DNA of 64,000 bases from Shewanella psychrotolerans (GCF_019457595.1 NZ_CP080419.1:248001-312000), one strand, 5' to 3'; positions 9,037 to 18,070 are shown, counted from the stretch's first letter. Made by a program: numbers and translations. Notes: generated by a model not told the origin, from the letters alone.

Positions 9037-9927
9037 TCACTGTGACGATTGAACTTGCTGACTGACCTTGAGTAGAGCTTCTGCTGCAGGAGTTAAAGGT
9101 AGATCTTTTCGCCAGATTAATGCCAAATCCCAAGTGAGATTGGGCTCCATAGGTATAAATACCAATTTGTTGTTGCTCAATTTATCGCTGATGGGCTCGG
9201 GTAATATCGCCACTCCCATTTGCGCTTCAACCATGGTGCCTAAGAAGTCCCATTGGCCGCTTCGAAAGGCGATATTAAGTTGCACTCCAGCTTTGGCGCT
9301 TAGGCGAGTAATGAGCTTGGCTAGTGAGAAATCTTCGTTGTAAAGAATGAAAGGGTAGGCTGCAAAATCTTGCCAAGTGATCGAGGTTTTGTTCGTCAGT
9401 TCGTGTCCCTCTGGAAGACAGGCAAGTAAGGGATAGCGCGTCAGTGCTTGATTGGCTAATTCGGTGTCGTGGGTGGTTGGCAGTGCAGTAAAGGCGATAT
9501 CTAGGCTGTTATTGAGTAACGCTTGTTCACAGCCAAATCCTCCATATTCATACATTTGCAGTTCGATACCTGGATAGCGTTGCCTAAACTCTGTCAGCAA
9601 ACCAATGATCAGGCTGCTCATCATCGGACAAACACCGAGACGGAGTCGGCCAGATTTAAGGCCACTTAAGTTGTTTAAGTCTTCCTGTAATCTATGCCAT
9701 TGACCCAAAATTTCTCGTGCACTATGTTCCAGCAGAACTCCCGCCTGAGTTAACTCCACTTTTTGATTGTTGCGGTTTAGCAGTTGCTGCCCAAGACTTT
9801 CTTCGAGTCGCTGGATGATCTTGCTTAACGTAGGTTGAGTGATAAAGCACTTTTCGGCTGCACGAGTGAAGTTAGCACTGTCAACTAACACGAGATAATA
9901 CTGCAAGGTTTTGATTGGTATGTTCAT
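9037..9927 (-). CDS. LysR-family transcriptional regulator
   Basis: LysR-type regulator of 296 residues. The winged helix-turn-helix occupies residues 1-60 (NFTRAAEKCFITQPTLSKII, followed by LEESLGQQLLNR), and the periplasmic-binding-protein-like effector domain follows (about 90-290). It converges on the RND operon and diverges from a small gene at 10020. Nothing in the sequence identifies its ligand or target; the closest well-studied relatives are CynR/CidR/IlvY-like LysR proteins. Confidence 0.88.
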   Translation of the reverse strand: MNIPIKTLQYYLVLVDSANFTRAAEKCFITQPTLSKIIQRLEESLGQQLLNRNNQKVELTQAGVLLEHSAREILGQWHRLQEDLNNLSGLKSGRLRLGVCPMMSSLIIGLLTEFRQRYPGIELQMYEYGGFGCEQALLNNSLDIAFTALPTTHDTELANQALTRYPLLACLPEGHELTNKTSITWQDFAAYPFILYNEDFSLAKLITRLSAKAGVQLNIAFRSGQWDFLGTMVEAQMGVAILPEPISDKLSNNKLVFIPMEPNLTWDLALIWRKDLPLTPAAEALLKVSQQVQSSQ

Positions 9928-10019
9928 TCTTAAATGGCATCTATGGTATGGAATGTATTCATTTTACCAATGATGCTAATAAGAATACTTTAAGCTGGCT
10001 AACAGAAAAGGGGAAAGTT

Positions 10020-10154
10020 ATGAAGCAAGGTCAACGTTTATGGGTCGGTGCCTTATGGGAAGCCGCTATGCCAGTTGAAAATGAACAGCAGAGTGCTGCA
10101 AAGCAATCAAGTCAATCTAAAGCCGATGCGATGCCATCAAGTGCTAAACAGTGA
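10020..10154 (+). CDS. Small hypothetical protein, 44 residues
   Basis: Short open frame starting ATG 10020 and preceded by a purine-rich AAAAGGGGAAAG that can act as ribosome binding site. The product begins MKQGQRLWVGALWEAAMPVE and then turns into a Gln/Ser/Ala/Lys-rich low-complexity tail with no signal peptide or membrane segment. A strong terminator hairpin starts four bases after the stop, which supports a real transcript. I do not recognise the family. A longer in-frame start at 9915 overlaps the LysR gene and lacks a binding site. Confidence 0.55.
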   Translation: MKQGQRLWVGALWEAAMPVENEQQSAAKQSSQSKADAMPSSAKQ

Positions 10155-10157
10155 CAT

Positions 10158-10190
10158 AATAACCCAGCGTAAGCTGGGTTATTTATTCTC
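10158..10190. terminator. Bidirectional terminator between the small gene and ntrC
   Basis: Eleven-base perfect stem AATAACCCAGC (10158-10168) / GCTGGGTTATT (10173-10183) with a GTAA tetraloop, followed by a T-rich stretch. It lies between convergent genes and can serve both. Confidence 0.75.
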
Positions 10191-10209
10191 TTACTAAGCT
10201 GGGTTTTGG

Positions 10210-11619
10210 TTAGTCGATCTCTAACTCTTTAAGTTTTCTCGTCAGAGTATTACGTCCCCATCCTAAACGCTTCGCTGCTTCTTGCTTATGGCCATTGGTA
10301 TGTTTTAGCGCCGTTTCCAGAAGTATGCGTTCAAAAGCGGGCTGAACTTCGGTCAGTAGATCACTTTCGCCTTCGCTGAGACGTCGTTCGATCCATAGGG
10401 TTAATGCTTGCTGCCAAGAGCCTGACTCTACCTCAGTCGCACTGTGATTGTTGATCGAAGGGGTGAGCAATTCGGGGGGTAAATCTTGTGGCAATATCTC
10501 TTGTCCCGATGCCATTACCATCAACCAGCGACAGGTGTTTTCTAACTGTCTTACGTTACCGGGCCAGGGCAAACTGGCTAAGGTTTCTGCCGTCGCCTTG
10601 GTTAAGATCTTTGGCTCGACACTGATCTCTTTTGCTGCCGTCGCTAAGAAATGGCGTGCAAGTTGTGGAATATCCTCACGGCGTTGAGATAATGGTGGCA
10701 GGTGCACTCGGATAACATTGAGACGATGGAATAGATCTTCGCGAAACTCCCCTTTACTCACTTGAGCCTCAAGATTTTGATGTGTCGCGGCGATGATGCG
10801 AACATCAACTTTAACGGGAAGGTGCCCACCGATACGATAGAATTGTCCATCAGCTAATACGCGCAATAACCTTGTTTGAACGTCCAGTGGCATATCACCA
10901 ATCTCATCGAGAAATAACGTCCCACCATCTGCTTGCTCAAATCGTCCTTGGCGAACATTTGCCGCTCCGGTAAAGGAGCCTTTTTCGTGGCCAAATAGCT
11001 CTGATTCAATCAGCTCTTTTGGGATCGCAGCCATATTGAGAGCGATAAAAGGCTTGTCCCTACGTGGACTATGTTTGTGCAGCGCCCCAGCAACGAGCTC
11101 TTTACCGGTTCCCGATTGGCCATTGATCAGCACACTGATAGAGGAACGTGATAGACGGCCAATGGCGCGAAAAACTTCCTGCATCGCTGGCGCTTCACCT
11201 ATGATCTCAGGGGCCTTGATTTCTGGCTCGGCTTTCTGTTTAGGCGATTGCTCCTTGGCGTGACTAAGAGCGCGTTCGACTAAGCCGATTGCCTCATCGA
11301 TATCGAATGGCTTAGGTAAGTACTCGAATGCTCCTGCTTGATAAGCGCTCACTGCACTGTCTAAGTCAGAGTGCGCAGTCATGATGATCACGGGTATATG
11401 GGGATAGTGCAGCTGGAGTCGTTCCAGCAGGGTTAGTCCATCGGTGCCAGGCATTCTAATATCAGAGATGATCACTTGCGGCTGCGCGAGCTCTAATGCC
11501 TGCCAAAGTGACTCTGCTGCAGCGAAACTGGCGCAACTAATCTTGGCGCCTTTAAGGGCTCTTTCTACAACCCAGCGTATAGAGCTATCATCGTCGAGAA
11601 CCCAAACTTTTTCTGTCAT
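10210..11619 (-). CDS. glnG: Nitrogen regulator NtrC (NR-I), sigma-54 activator
   Basis: Response regulator that activates sigma-54 promoters under nitrogen limitation. 469 residues, same as E. coli. The receiver domain has phospho-acceptor Asp53 (IISDIRMPG). The AAA+ domain has Walker A GQSGTGKE, the sigma-54 contact loop as GSFTGA (Ser for the usual Ala), Walker B GGTLFLDE and the R-finger region. The C-terminal Fis-type helix-turn-helix (AAKRLGWGRNTLTRKLKEL) binds DNA. It is transcribed after ntrB with a 47-base gap. Sites resembling NtrC boxes lie before ntrB and glnA. Confidence 0.96.
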   Translation of the reverse strand: MTEKVWVLDDDSSIRWVVERALKGAKISCASFAAAESLWQALELAQPQVIISDIRMPGTDGLTLLERLQLHYPHIPVIIMTAHSDLDSAVSAYQAGAFEYLPKPFDIDEAIGLVERALSHAKEQSPKQKAEPEIKAPEIIGEAPAMQEVFRAIGRLSRSSISVLINGQSGTGKELVAGALHKHSPRRDKPFIALNMAAIPKELIESELFGHEKGSFTGAANVRQGRFEQADGGTLFLDEIGDMPLDVQTRLLRVLADGQFYRIGGHLPVKVDVRIIAATHQNLEAQVSKGEFREDLFHRLNVIRVHLPPLSQRREDIPQLARHFLATAAKEISVEPKILTKATAETLASLPWPGNVRQLENTCRWLMVMASGQEILPQDLPPELLTPSINNHSATEVESGSWQQALTLWIERRLSEGESDLLTEVQPAFERILLETALKHTNGHKQEAAKRLGWGRNTLTRKLKELEID

Positions 11620-11666
11620 ACGCTTACTCTCTTAAGTTGAATACTCATTAATTTCTAATCACCAGC

Positions 11667-12710
11667 CTAATTTTTAACAGGCAATAAAATGGTAAATTCG
11701 GTTTGGCCTATCACAGAGGTGCAATCGATACGTCCTCCATGTAGTCTGGCGAAGTTATGTGCGATAGATAGACCTAGGCCTGATCCTTGCTCACGTCCCG
11801 TCACCATAGGGTAAAACAGGGTATCCATGAGTTCAGGTTTGATACCGGGCCCATCATCGATTATCGATAGCGCTAAGGCTAACTTATGCCTCTGAGTGCC
11901 TATGGTCACTTGATGTTGAGTACGCGTTCTTATGCGGATCTCACCACCATCTTCCAGCGCTTGAATCGCATTCTGGACAATATTGAGTACGGCCTGCTGT
12001 AGTTGTTCTTGATCCATCTCGATATCGGGAATTGATGGGTCATAATCTTGGATTAGGCTGATGTTACTGGGCAAGGTGACTCGCACTAATTTGAGTACCT
12101 TTTGGATCACTTCATGGATATTATGGATACTGTGTTGGCTTGGTTTTTGGGGACCAAGTAACCTGTCTACAAGGTTTCGCAGCCTATCTGCCTGCTCGAT
12201 GATGAGATCGGTAAACTCACGTTGCCCTTCATCTTCCAGCTCTCTCGCTAGCAACTGCGCTGCACCGCGTAAACCGCCGAGTGGATTCTTGATCTCATGG
12301 GCGAGATTACGGACTAGGTATTGAGCCGCTTGTTGTTGGGCATCGATGGTGAGTTGCTGCAAGATACGTCGTTGCTGATCGACTTGACGTAATTCTAATA
12401 GCCCTTGCTCTTCACCATTGGTTGTTTCTATCGGGGTTAACGTAATATCGACAGTGTGCAGCTGGCCATCGAGTGTCACTATGCTTGCTGCGTTTACCGT
12501 TAAGCCTTGATGCTCTCCAATTGCGGTGGTTAACAATTCAGCTTCGACGCTGAGGGATTGGTAACAGTCATTTAAGGTATGTTCTGTGAGTCGGTGGCTA
12601 CCCAAGCCAAGTAGTTGCTCGGCCGCGCTATTAACATAACGCAGATTGAGATCACCATTGATGACGATTATGGCGGTCACCAAATGGTTGAGCAATGGGT
12701 CTGTGTTCAT
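11667..12710 (-). CDS. glnL: Nitrogen sensor kinase NtrB (NR-II)
   Basis: Soluble histidine kinase/phosphatase of NtrC, controlled by PII. The 347 residues contain an N-terminal PAS domain (about 10-110, LRYVNSAAEQLLGL), the H-box NLAHEIKNPLGGLRGA (about residue 136 for the His), the N-box ALNIVQNAIQAL, and G boxes IIDDGPGIKP and GSGLGLSIA. No membrane segment, as expected for NtrB. Its start is preceded by a double NtrC palindrome, which implies control by its own partner. Confidence 0.95.
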   Translation of the reverse strand: MNTDPLLNHLVTAIIVINGDLNLRYVNSAAEQLLGLGSHRLTEHTLNDCYQSLSVEAELLTTAIGEHQGLTVNAASIVTLDGQLHTVDITLTPIETTNGEEQGLLELRQVDQQRRILQQLTIDAQQQAAQYLVRNLAHEIKNPLGGLRGAAQLLARELEDEGQREFTDLIIEQADRLRNLVDRLLGPQKPSQHSIHNIHEVIQKVLKLVRVTLPSNISLIQDYDPSIPDIEMDQEQLQQAVLNIVQNAIQALEDGGEIRIRTRTQHQVTIGTQRHKLALALSIIDDGPGIKPELMDTLFYPMVTGREQGSGLGLSIAHNFARLHGGRIDCTSVIGQTEFTILLPVKN

Positions 12711-12732
12711 TTACGACTCCCTGAAAATAGCA

Positions 12733-12769
12733 TGCACCATTATGGTGCACCATTATGGTGCATGGTGCA
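12733..12769. promoter_or_regulatory. Two overlapping perfect NtrC palindromes upstream of ntrB
   Basis: The 17-base palindrome TGCACCATTATGGTGCA occurs at 12733-12749 and again at 12746-12762, sharing four bases, followed by a further GGTGCA half-site at 12764-12769. It matches the established NtrC consensus TGCAC-N7-GTGCA. The array begins 23 bases upstream of the ntrB start, a position that suits autorepression as at E. coli glnLp. I see no clear sigma-54 promoter beside it. Confidence 0.85.
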
Positions 12770-12838
12770 AGCTAACTTCATCGAGCCGGTATGAAATGGT
12801 TTGTATGTAACTAACTAAAAAACAATAAAATTATATTT

Positions 12839-13378
12839 TTAGTTGCCACGAGGTGTTGGTCGCGGCACGGCGTTTATGCTTGCTCGATGAAGAAATATAG
12901 TTCTTGGAGGAGTAGATGCAAGTTGTTTGCCGTTTTGTGCCAGTGCTTTAATTTCAAAAATGTGCTCGCCACGGTCAACATTTTCTAGGTTAAATACTGG
13001 CGTTGACTGTGCCGCTCCTGTCACTTGACCATCCATCAAGAGAATCAGTACATGGTTTTTGGCAAGATCGGGGGTGATAGAGCCGATAATGGTGATATTG
13101 CCATTGTTTTCACGAATTGTTTCTTCTTCCGAGGGGCTGGTGATCCGCATCTTATAGATATCGCCAACGTGTTCGGGTTCTTTGGGGGCAGACTCGCGTA
13201 CCACGGGGGGAGGTAGCTTTATCTGGTTTTCGGTATTACTCTTAAACTCGACGGCTTGTGCATTCTCTACAGGAGAATCGGAATAGTGAACCTTGCCATC
13301 CTTATCTACCCATTTATAGATGGCAGCCGTCGCAGACGCTGTGAGCAGCATGAGGATAAACAACAGAAGCGGTCGCAT
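12839..13378 (-). CDS. DUF4124 domain-containing exported protein
   Basis: Exported protein of 179 residues and unknown function. The signal peptide is residues 1-19 (MRPLLLFILMLLTASATAA). The DUF4124 domain follows at once (IYKWVDKDGKVHYSDSP), then a proline-rich linker and an Ig-like beta domain around residues 80-165 (ITIIGSITP). The start is set at 13378, where AAAGGAG precedes ATG and the signal peptide begins; an upstream in-frame ATG at 13441 would add 21 non-signal residues. It lies directly upstream of ntrB on the same strand, an arrangement I recall as common in Shewanella, but no nitrogen role is evident. Confidence 0.8.
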   Translation of the reverse strand: MRPLLLFILMLLTASATAAIYKWVDKDGKVHYSDSPVENAQAVEFKSNTENQIKLPPPVVRESAPKEPEHVGDIYKMRITSPSEEETIRENNGNITIIGSITPDLAKNHVLILLMDGQVTGAAQSTPVFNLENVDRGEHIFEIKALAQNGKQLASTPPRTIFLHRASINAVPRPTPRGN

Positions 13379-13512
13379 AAAAGCTCCTTTGTTATACGGT
13401 AATATCACTATCAGATTAGCCGCTTTTGCCGAAAAAATCATTGAGTAAATGTTAACTAACCTAGACTGGGGTTAACGTATGGGATAATCCCAGACGAATT
13501 AGCCGCTTTACT

Positions 13513-13977
13513 CTAATCCACAGGAAGTTGGTGGCGAGAGAAGGTTTGCTTGAGTACTACGGTTGATTCGATGCTGGCAATGCACTTTAGGCTACCTAGC
13601 TTGCGTTTAACAAACCTTTCGTATTCCAGCAGATCATGGGCCACTATTTTCAATAGATAGTCATGGCTTCCGGTGATCACCGAGCACTCAAGTATCTGTT
13701 CCAGTTGTGAGATCTCCTGCTCAAACTGATCTGCATAACTATCGGAATTTTCAGTTAAGCGAATGAAAGCGTAAACCACGACGTTGAGTTGTAATGCCTG
13801 AGCACTAAGCCTAGCGCAGTATCCATCAATATAGCCGCTTTGCTCTAATTTTTTTATTCGTCGAAGGCATGGGGTATCAGACATATTGAGCCGAGTGGCG
13901 AGTTCAGCAACCGAGATGCGCCCCTCTTTTTGCAAGATCTCCAATATCTGCTTGTCTTTGCTATCTAGGGATTTCAT
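13513..13977 (-). CDS. Lrp/AsnC-family regulator
   Basis: Lrp-type regulator of 154 residues: N-terminal helix-turn-helix (RISVAELATRLNMSDTPCLR, residues about 19-38) and a C-terminal RAM ligand-binding domain (about 65-145) with the ITGSHDYLLKIV motif. It diverges from the PrnB-like/kynureninase-like pair across about 205 bases. Lrp-family KynR proteins control kynurenine genes in Pseudomonas and Burkholderia, so control of the neighbouring operon by tryptophan or kynurenine is a reasonable inference. Confidence 0.88.
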   Translation of the reverse strand: MKSLDSKDKQILEILQKEGRISVAELATRLNMSDTPCLRRIKKLEQSGYIDGYCARLSAQALQLNVVVYAFIRLTENSDSYADQFEQEISQLEQILECSVITGSHDYLLKIVAHDLLEYERFVKRKLGSLKCIASIESTVVLKQTFSRHQLPVD

Positions 13978-14182
13978 TTGTATTCATATTTTGATGAGTG
14001 ATTATCTTTATTTATAGGTTAATTTTTATCGGAAATCACTAATTTTTGGAAAAGATTGGTCAGATTATGGCGACATGAACTCGCCGCTTGATGTTAGGTT
14101 AGCTGCATAAATCTAAAACGGTAGCCCGTCACCGTTAATCAATAACCTTTAACCCATAAAAACAAATAGATAAGGGTACCCT

Positions 14183-15364
14183 ATGAGTAGAGATGTTCAG
14201 GCGTTCGATCATTGGATTCGCAATGAGTTCGTTGAGTTAAATTCGGCACTCGAGCGCAAATATTTGCAGCAAGATGATCCTGCCAATGTTGCTGGTATTG
14301 GCGACGCGTTAAAAACAGAGTTAGAACAGCAGGGAAGAGGGTTAATCAAGACGTTACTCGATGAAGGCAATACCGATGAAGGTTTTGACTGTGCCTTCGA
14401 TCTGTTGGGGAATGTCGGTCTATATATGGCGGCATGTCGTCGTCATGAGATCACTGAGCCGAGTCGAGAGACCAGTTCTCCATTGGTGGAAGCTTCAGCC
14501 CTCGCCATGCACATTGGGGCCTCTATTGGCGTTACCCCACGCTTTGCTACCGCACACCTAACGACCCATAACCGTGCGGTAAATGGCCTATATAAACGCT
14601 TTACCAACCTCGAAGATGAAAAACTGTTTGTCGATTACAATACTAAGGGGATTCTCGCTTATAAACGTGCCGCGGATGCCTTGTTAAAAATCCAACCCTT
14701 AGGGATCTCACATCCGATAACAGCCGATCTACTCGATGTCGCTCATCATGCGTTGACAGAGGTGATAAGTTCAAATAAGACCCTATTTGAGAAACTCGAT
14801 GCGGAGATGTTTTTTAACTGTGTTCGACCTTATTACAAACCTTATCGTGTTGGGCAGCAGATCTATCGTGGTGCTAATGCGGGTGATTTTGCTGGGATTA
14901 ATGTGATCGATCTGCTGCTGGGATTATGCTTTGCCAATGAGCAGTCCTATTCTCAGCTGCTGGTGGATAAATTTCTCTACATGATGCCAGAAGATCAGCG
15001 CATTTTGCGAGACTGCATGCGTCGCTCTAGCATAATGGATGAGTTCTTAGGCGCTATCGATTGTAAGGAACAGCAGTGGTATCAACAAAATTTACAGCGT
15101 TTTATTGCCGTATGTGAATGCCATGGTGAGACGGCGATACAACATCATAATCAATTAGTTGATAAGTATATTACCCAACCGTCAAAACAGATGGAGCAAC
15201 AACACATGGAAAAGGTCACCGCAAGTGGCCCACCATTACCTGTACTGTTGAATGCGTTAGAGAAGCTTCGAGACAGACGTGCAGCAGCCAAGCGGGATGA
15301 TATTCGTACCCGTTTTGATGATCTCATTAAGCTAAAAGCAAGCCTTCAAGTTGGGGAGTCGTAA
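14183..15364 (+). CDS. PrnB/IDO-like heme protein, putative indole-ring dioxygenase
   Basis: 393-residue helical protein resembling the PrnB family, which belongs to the tryptophan/indoleamine dioxygenase fold superfamily. The segment RPYYKPYRVGQQIYRGANAG (about 215-234) resembles the distal/substrate loop, and AIQHHNQLVDKYI (about 318-330) resembles the proximal heme-histidine helix of IDO enzymes, with His321/His322 as the candidates. The stop codon abuts the ATG of the kynureninase-like gene, so both are co-translated. Together they suggest tryptophan cleavage to N-formylkynurenine or kynurenine and then anthranilate, but PrnB itself catalyses a different rearrangement, so the reaction is not fixed by sequence. 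Confidence 0.75.
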   Translation: MSRDVQAFDHWIRNEFVELNSALERKYLQQDDPANVAGIGDALKTELEQQGRGLIKTLLDEGNTDEGFDCAFDLLGNVGLYMAACRRHEITEPSRETSSPLVEASALAMHIGASIGVTPRFATAHLTTHNRAVNGLYKRFTNLEDEKLFVDYNTKGILAYKRAADALLKIQPLGISHPITADLLDVAHHALTEVISSNKTLFEKLDAEMFFNCVRPYYKPYRVGQQIYRGANAGDFAGINVIDLLLGLCFANEQSYSQLLVDKFLYMMPEDQRILRDCMRRSSIMDEFLGAIDCKEQQWYQQNLQRFIAVCECHGETAIQHHNQLVDKYITQPSKQMEQQHMEKVTASGPPLPVLLNALEKLRDRRAAAKRDDIRTRFDDLIKLKASLQVGES

Positions 15365-16474
15365 ATGTTGCAAGATCACTTTGTACTAGCCGAAGGTACC
15401 TATTTACTCAATCACTCGGTTGGTCGCCCGTTAAAAACCAGCGAAAGTGCATTTCAGCAAGCTTTTTTTGTGCCATGGCAAGCTTCTAGTCGGGAGCCGT
15501 GGGGAGAGTGGCTAGGTGTTATTGACAGCTTTGCCGCAAGCTTAGCGCAGCTATTTAACAGCCCGCAGCAGCAGTTTTGTCCTCAAGTTAACCTTTCTAG
15601 TGCGCTGACAAAGTTGGTGATGGCCTTGCCGCGGCTAGTGCGCGATGACGCTGTGGTGTTGATGAGTGAAATCGATTTTCCTAGCATGGGATTTGTACTA
15701 CAAAAAGCGCTACCCCATTGCCAACTGCGCTTTATCGCGAAACATTTAGATGTCACTGACCCTCAGGTGTGGGCCGATCACTTAAGTGATGATGTGGACT
15801 TGGTATTTATCAGTCATGCTTATTCCAATACTGGTCAGCAAGCGCCTATTGCTGAGGTGATTAACCTCGCAAGGTCACGAGGCTGTTTATCGCTTATCGA
15901 TGTGGCTCAATCGGCAGGTGTCTTGCCTATCGATCTAACGGCGTTACAGCCCGATTTTATGATTGGCTCCAGCGTCAAATGGCTGTGTGGTGGCCCTGGT
16001 GCAGCCTATTTGTGGCTGCATGAAAGTCACATTGAGTCATGTCAGCCTCAAGATGTCGGTTGGTTTAGTCATGAGAATCCATTTGAGTTTGATATTCATG
16101 ACTTTCGCTATCACCCTTCGGCACTCAAGTTTTGGGGCGGTACGCCGTCAATCGCGCCCTATGCTATTGCCAGCCATAGTATTGCCTATTTTGCCAAGTT
16201 AGGGATTGAGGTGGTGAGACAGCACAATCAGCAACAGATCGATAAGGTTGCCGCATCTTTGGGCGAACAATTTGTCTCTCCGAGAGAGTATGAGCGGCGC
16301 AGCGGTACCATGATTTTACAGTTTTTAGATCGAGAGCGTGAGGTGATGGCAGCCTTAAGTGAGGCCAATATTAGCGTCGATGCGCGTAGCCAAGGGATCA
16401 GAGTATCGCCTCATGTTTATAATACCGAGCAAGATGTCGCTCGGTTATTGCGGGTGATAACACCTTACTGCTAG
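15365..16474 (+). CDS. Kynureninase-like PLP enzyme (aminotransferase class V fold)
   Basis: 369-residue fold-type I PLP protein. The cofactor-binding Asp is in LSLIDVAQSAGV (about 178-189) and the Schiff-base Lys is in SSVKWLCGGPGAAYLW (about 201-216), a pattern shared with kynureninases and cysteine-desulfurase-like proteins. The motif YSNTGQQAPI is the cofactor-ring region. It is shorter than classical kynureninases (about 410). It follows the PrnB-like gene with zero spacing. Expected reaction: hydrolysis of kynurenine, or of a related beta-keto amino acid, giving alanine. Confidence 0.72.
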   Translation: MLQDHFVLAEGTYLLNHSVGRPLKTSESAFQQAFFVPWQASSREPWGEWLGVIDSFAASLAQLFNSPQQQFCPQVNLSSALTKLVMALPRLVRDDAVVLMSEIDFPSMGFVLQKALPHCQLRFIAKHLDVTDPQVWADHLSDDVDLVFISHAYSNTGQQAPIAEVINLARSRGCLSLIDVAQSAGVLPIDLTALQPDFMIGSSVKWLCGGPGAAYLWLHESHIESCQPQDVGWFSHENPFEFDIHDFRYHPSALKFWGGTPSIAPYAIASHSIAYFAKLGIEVVRQHNQQQIDKVAASLGEQFVSPREYERRSGTMILQFLDREREVMAALSEANISVDARSQGIRVSPHVYNTEQDVARLLRVITPYC

Positions 16475-16520
16475 CACGGGTGTTTATTGATAATGCAAAT
16501 TCGAGAGGGAAATTTCCTTG

Positions 16521-16553
16521 CATTAAAGCCGCTTGAACTAAGCAGCTTTAATG
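16521..16553. terminator. Inverted repeat between convergent genes
   Basis: CATTAAAGC (16521-16529) and GCTTTAATG (16545-16553) form a nine-base perfect stem between the kynureninase-like gene and ppnP. There is no clear T-run, so terminator function is uncertain. Confidence 0.4.
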
Positions 16554-16559
16554 ACGTAG

Positions 16560-16874
16560 TTAGTCTATGTACTGGCAGCAGTACTGGGCTATTTCTACAC
16601 ATCGAATGCTAAAGCTGACTTTTGCGGCGAGTTGGAATTCACTCCCCGCAGCATAATCCACCCATTCATTGGCATCGGGCAGTAGTACTGACATCGTGCC
16701 TGCAGTAACTTGCATAATTTCGCCTACAGCGGTGGAAAATTGATACTCTCCAGGCAGCACCACTCCCAGTGTTTGCTTACTTCCATCTGCAAATGTGACT
16801 GTGCGGCTGGTGACTTTGCCATCAAAATAGATATTGGCCAGTTTTGACACGGAAACTTGGTTAAACTCCTGCAT
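16560..16874 (-). CDS. ppnP: Pyrimidine/purine nucleoside phosphorylase PpnP
   Basis: Cupin-fold phosphorylase splitting several nucleosides into base and ribose-1-phosphate. 104 residues, close to E. coli PpnP (94). Recognised by the family signature: [20 protein letters not shown] at the start, then [14 protein letters not shown] and the C-terminal [17 protein letters not shown] strand. Monocistronic by position, with its own upstream gap of about 120 bases to the next gene on that strand. Confidence 0.9.
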   Translation of the reverse strand: MQEFNQVSVSKLANIYFDGKVTSRTVTFADGSKQTLGVVLPGEYQFSTAVGEIMQVTAGTMSVLLPDANEWVDYAAGSEFQLAAKVSFSIRCVEIAQYCCQYID

Positions 16875-16995
16875 AGTACTTCCTATTATTTCTGAGATGA
16901 TAGGATGACTATATATCTGAATAAATGGAATATCTATTCAAATTTGAACTAGGTTATAGCTCCCGCTAGCGGCAACAACAGATGTCGCCTGAGGA

Positions 16996-17820
16996 TCACT
17001 GTTTTTCGAGCGTCAGTTCGATAAAACGTCTCATAATCGCGGCGTTAGCAAGTACCCGTTGATCGAAACTCTGCAGGGCAGGTGTTTCACTACATACACC
17101 GACCCCCGCACCTAAACGCACCAGAAATGCTTCGAAGGATAGGTCGAAATGATTAAAAATAATCCCATCTTTTACTGGGCAATCATCGATTTCACCATCT
17201 TGCGCGATAGGGAAAAACTGGCCTAAGGTGTCACGTAACGTACGACTGAAGTGCCCAGGGGTTTGATTGGCTTCAAACGAGTAGATGTAGGTCTGTTTTT
17301 GCAGTACGTCTTCGTGACAGGTCAAGATGCCATCCTTACTCGCCGCTTGAAGCAGCTGTGAATGGTCGAGCAAAATCTTACCTTCGACAGAAGTGTCATC
17401 GTTAGTTTTACCACGGCCATTTTCAAGCACAAAACCACGATTTGGGTTTTCTCCTGACTTATTGAATCTGTGGCCGCGTTTAAAACCGGTAGGGTTAACT
17501 AAAGGCAGCAGGCTCAGGTTGAGCTGGTTAAATAACTCTGGCTCTAGCTCATTTAAGAAATACAGCATGCCCCAAGGGCCTGCAGCTTCTTCGCCATGAA
17601 AACCTGCGCTGATTAATAGAGATGGTTGGCCTGATTTTTGAGCCGGAGATTGATAAAAATTAACCGGGAAATCACCCGTCTCTCCTAACTTTCTTTCCTG
17701 CAGCCCCAAGCGTGAGACCTGCTCAGACAAGCGAGCATAAAAGGTATCGATATCGTTACTGTCGCAACTAAAAATATCACTTTTCCAGGTGAAGCATTCA
17801 AAAGGAGAACGGATAGACAT
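16996..17820 (-). CDS. M14-type zinc carboxypeptidase / aspartoacylase-like protein
   Basis: 274-residue soluble zinc hydrolase of the M14 family, succinylglutamate desuccinylase/aspartoacylase branch. The zinc ligands His and Glu are in GFHGEEAAGP (about residues 73-82), the substrate-contact region is LVNPTGFKRGHRFN, and the third His is in CHEDVLQKQTY. A late Glu in VCSETPAL is the candidate general base. It has no signal peptide. The gene lies between ppnP and glnA on the same strand. Likely function is cleavage of an N-acyl amino acid or peptide; substrate unknown. Confidence 0.78.
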   Translation of the reverse strand: MSIRSPFECFTWKSDIFSCDSNDIDTFYARLSEQVSRLGLQERKLGETGDFPVNFYQSPAQKSGQPSLLISAGFHGEEAAGPWGMLYFLNELEPELFNQLNLSLLPLVNPTGFKRGHRFNKSGENPNRGFVLENGRGKTNDDTSVEGKILLDHSQLLQAASKDGILTCHEDVLQKQTYIYSFEANQTPGHFSRTLRDTLGQFFPIAQDGEIDDCPVKDGIIFNHFDLSFEAFLVRLGAGVGVCSETPALQSFDQRVLANAAIMRRFIELTLEKQ

Positions 17821-18043
17821 AATTGATTCTATGGTAAATTAACGGCCTGATCATCATAGCAGTTTGGTGATAAAGATAAATCATTTTAACTATGGGAGGG
17901 AGTGAAATTTTTTGCTTAATCTTGCGGAAGTCGCATCACTACTCGGATCTTGATTTCTGCCATAGCGCTTAGTGTTATAACGTGAGCGATCACATCGCTA
18001 AATGCATTGCATAACTCTTTTTAAAGGGGGATTTTTGGGCATA

Positions 18044-18070
18044 AAAAAACCGCCCATTTAGGCGGTTTTT
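18044..18070. terminator. Rho-independent terminator after glnA
   Basis: AAAAACCGCC paired with GGCGGTTTTT (18061-18070) around a six-base loop. On the minus strand the stem runs into a T-tract, 17 bases after the glnA stop. Confidence 0.85.

Noticed and set aside
10978..11010. NtrC defect because the sigma-54 loop reads GSFTGA
   Set aside because: Ala to Ser at this position is tolerated in many enhancer-binding proteins; the rest of the AAA+ domain is intact.
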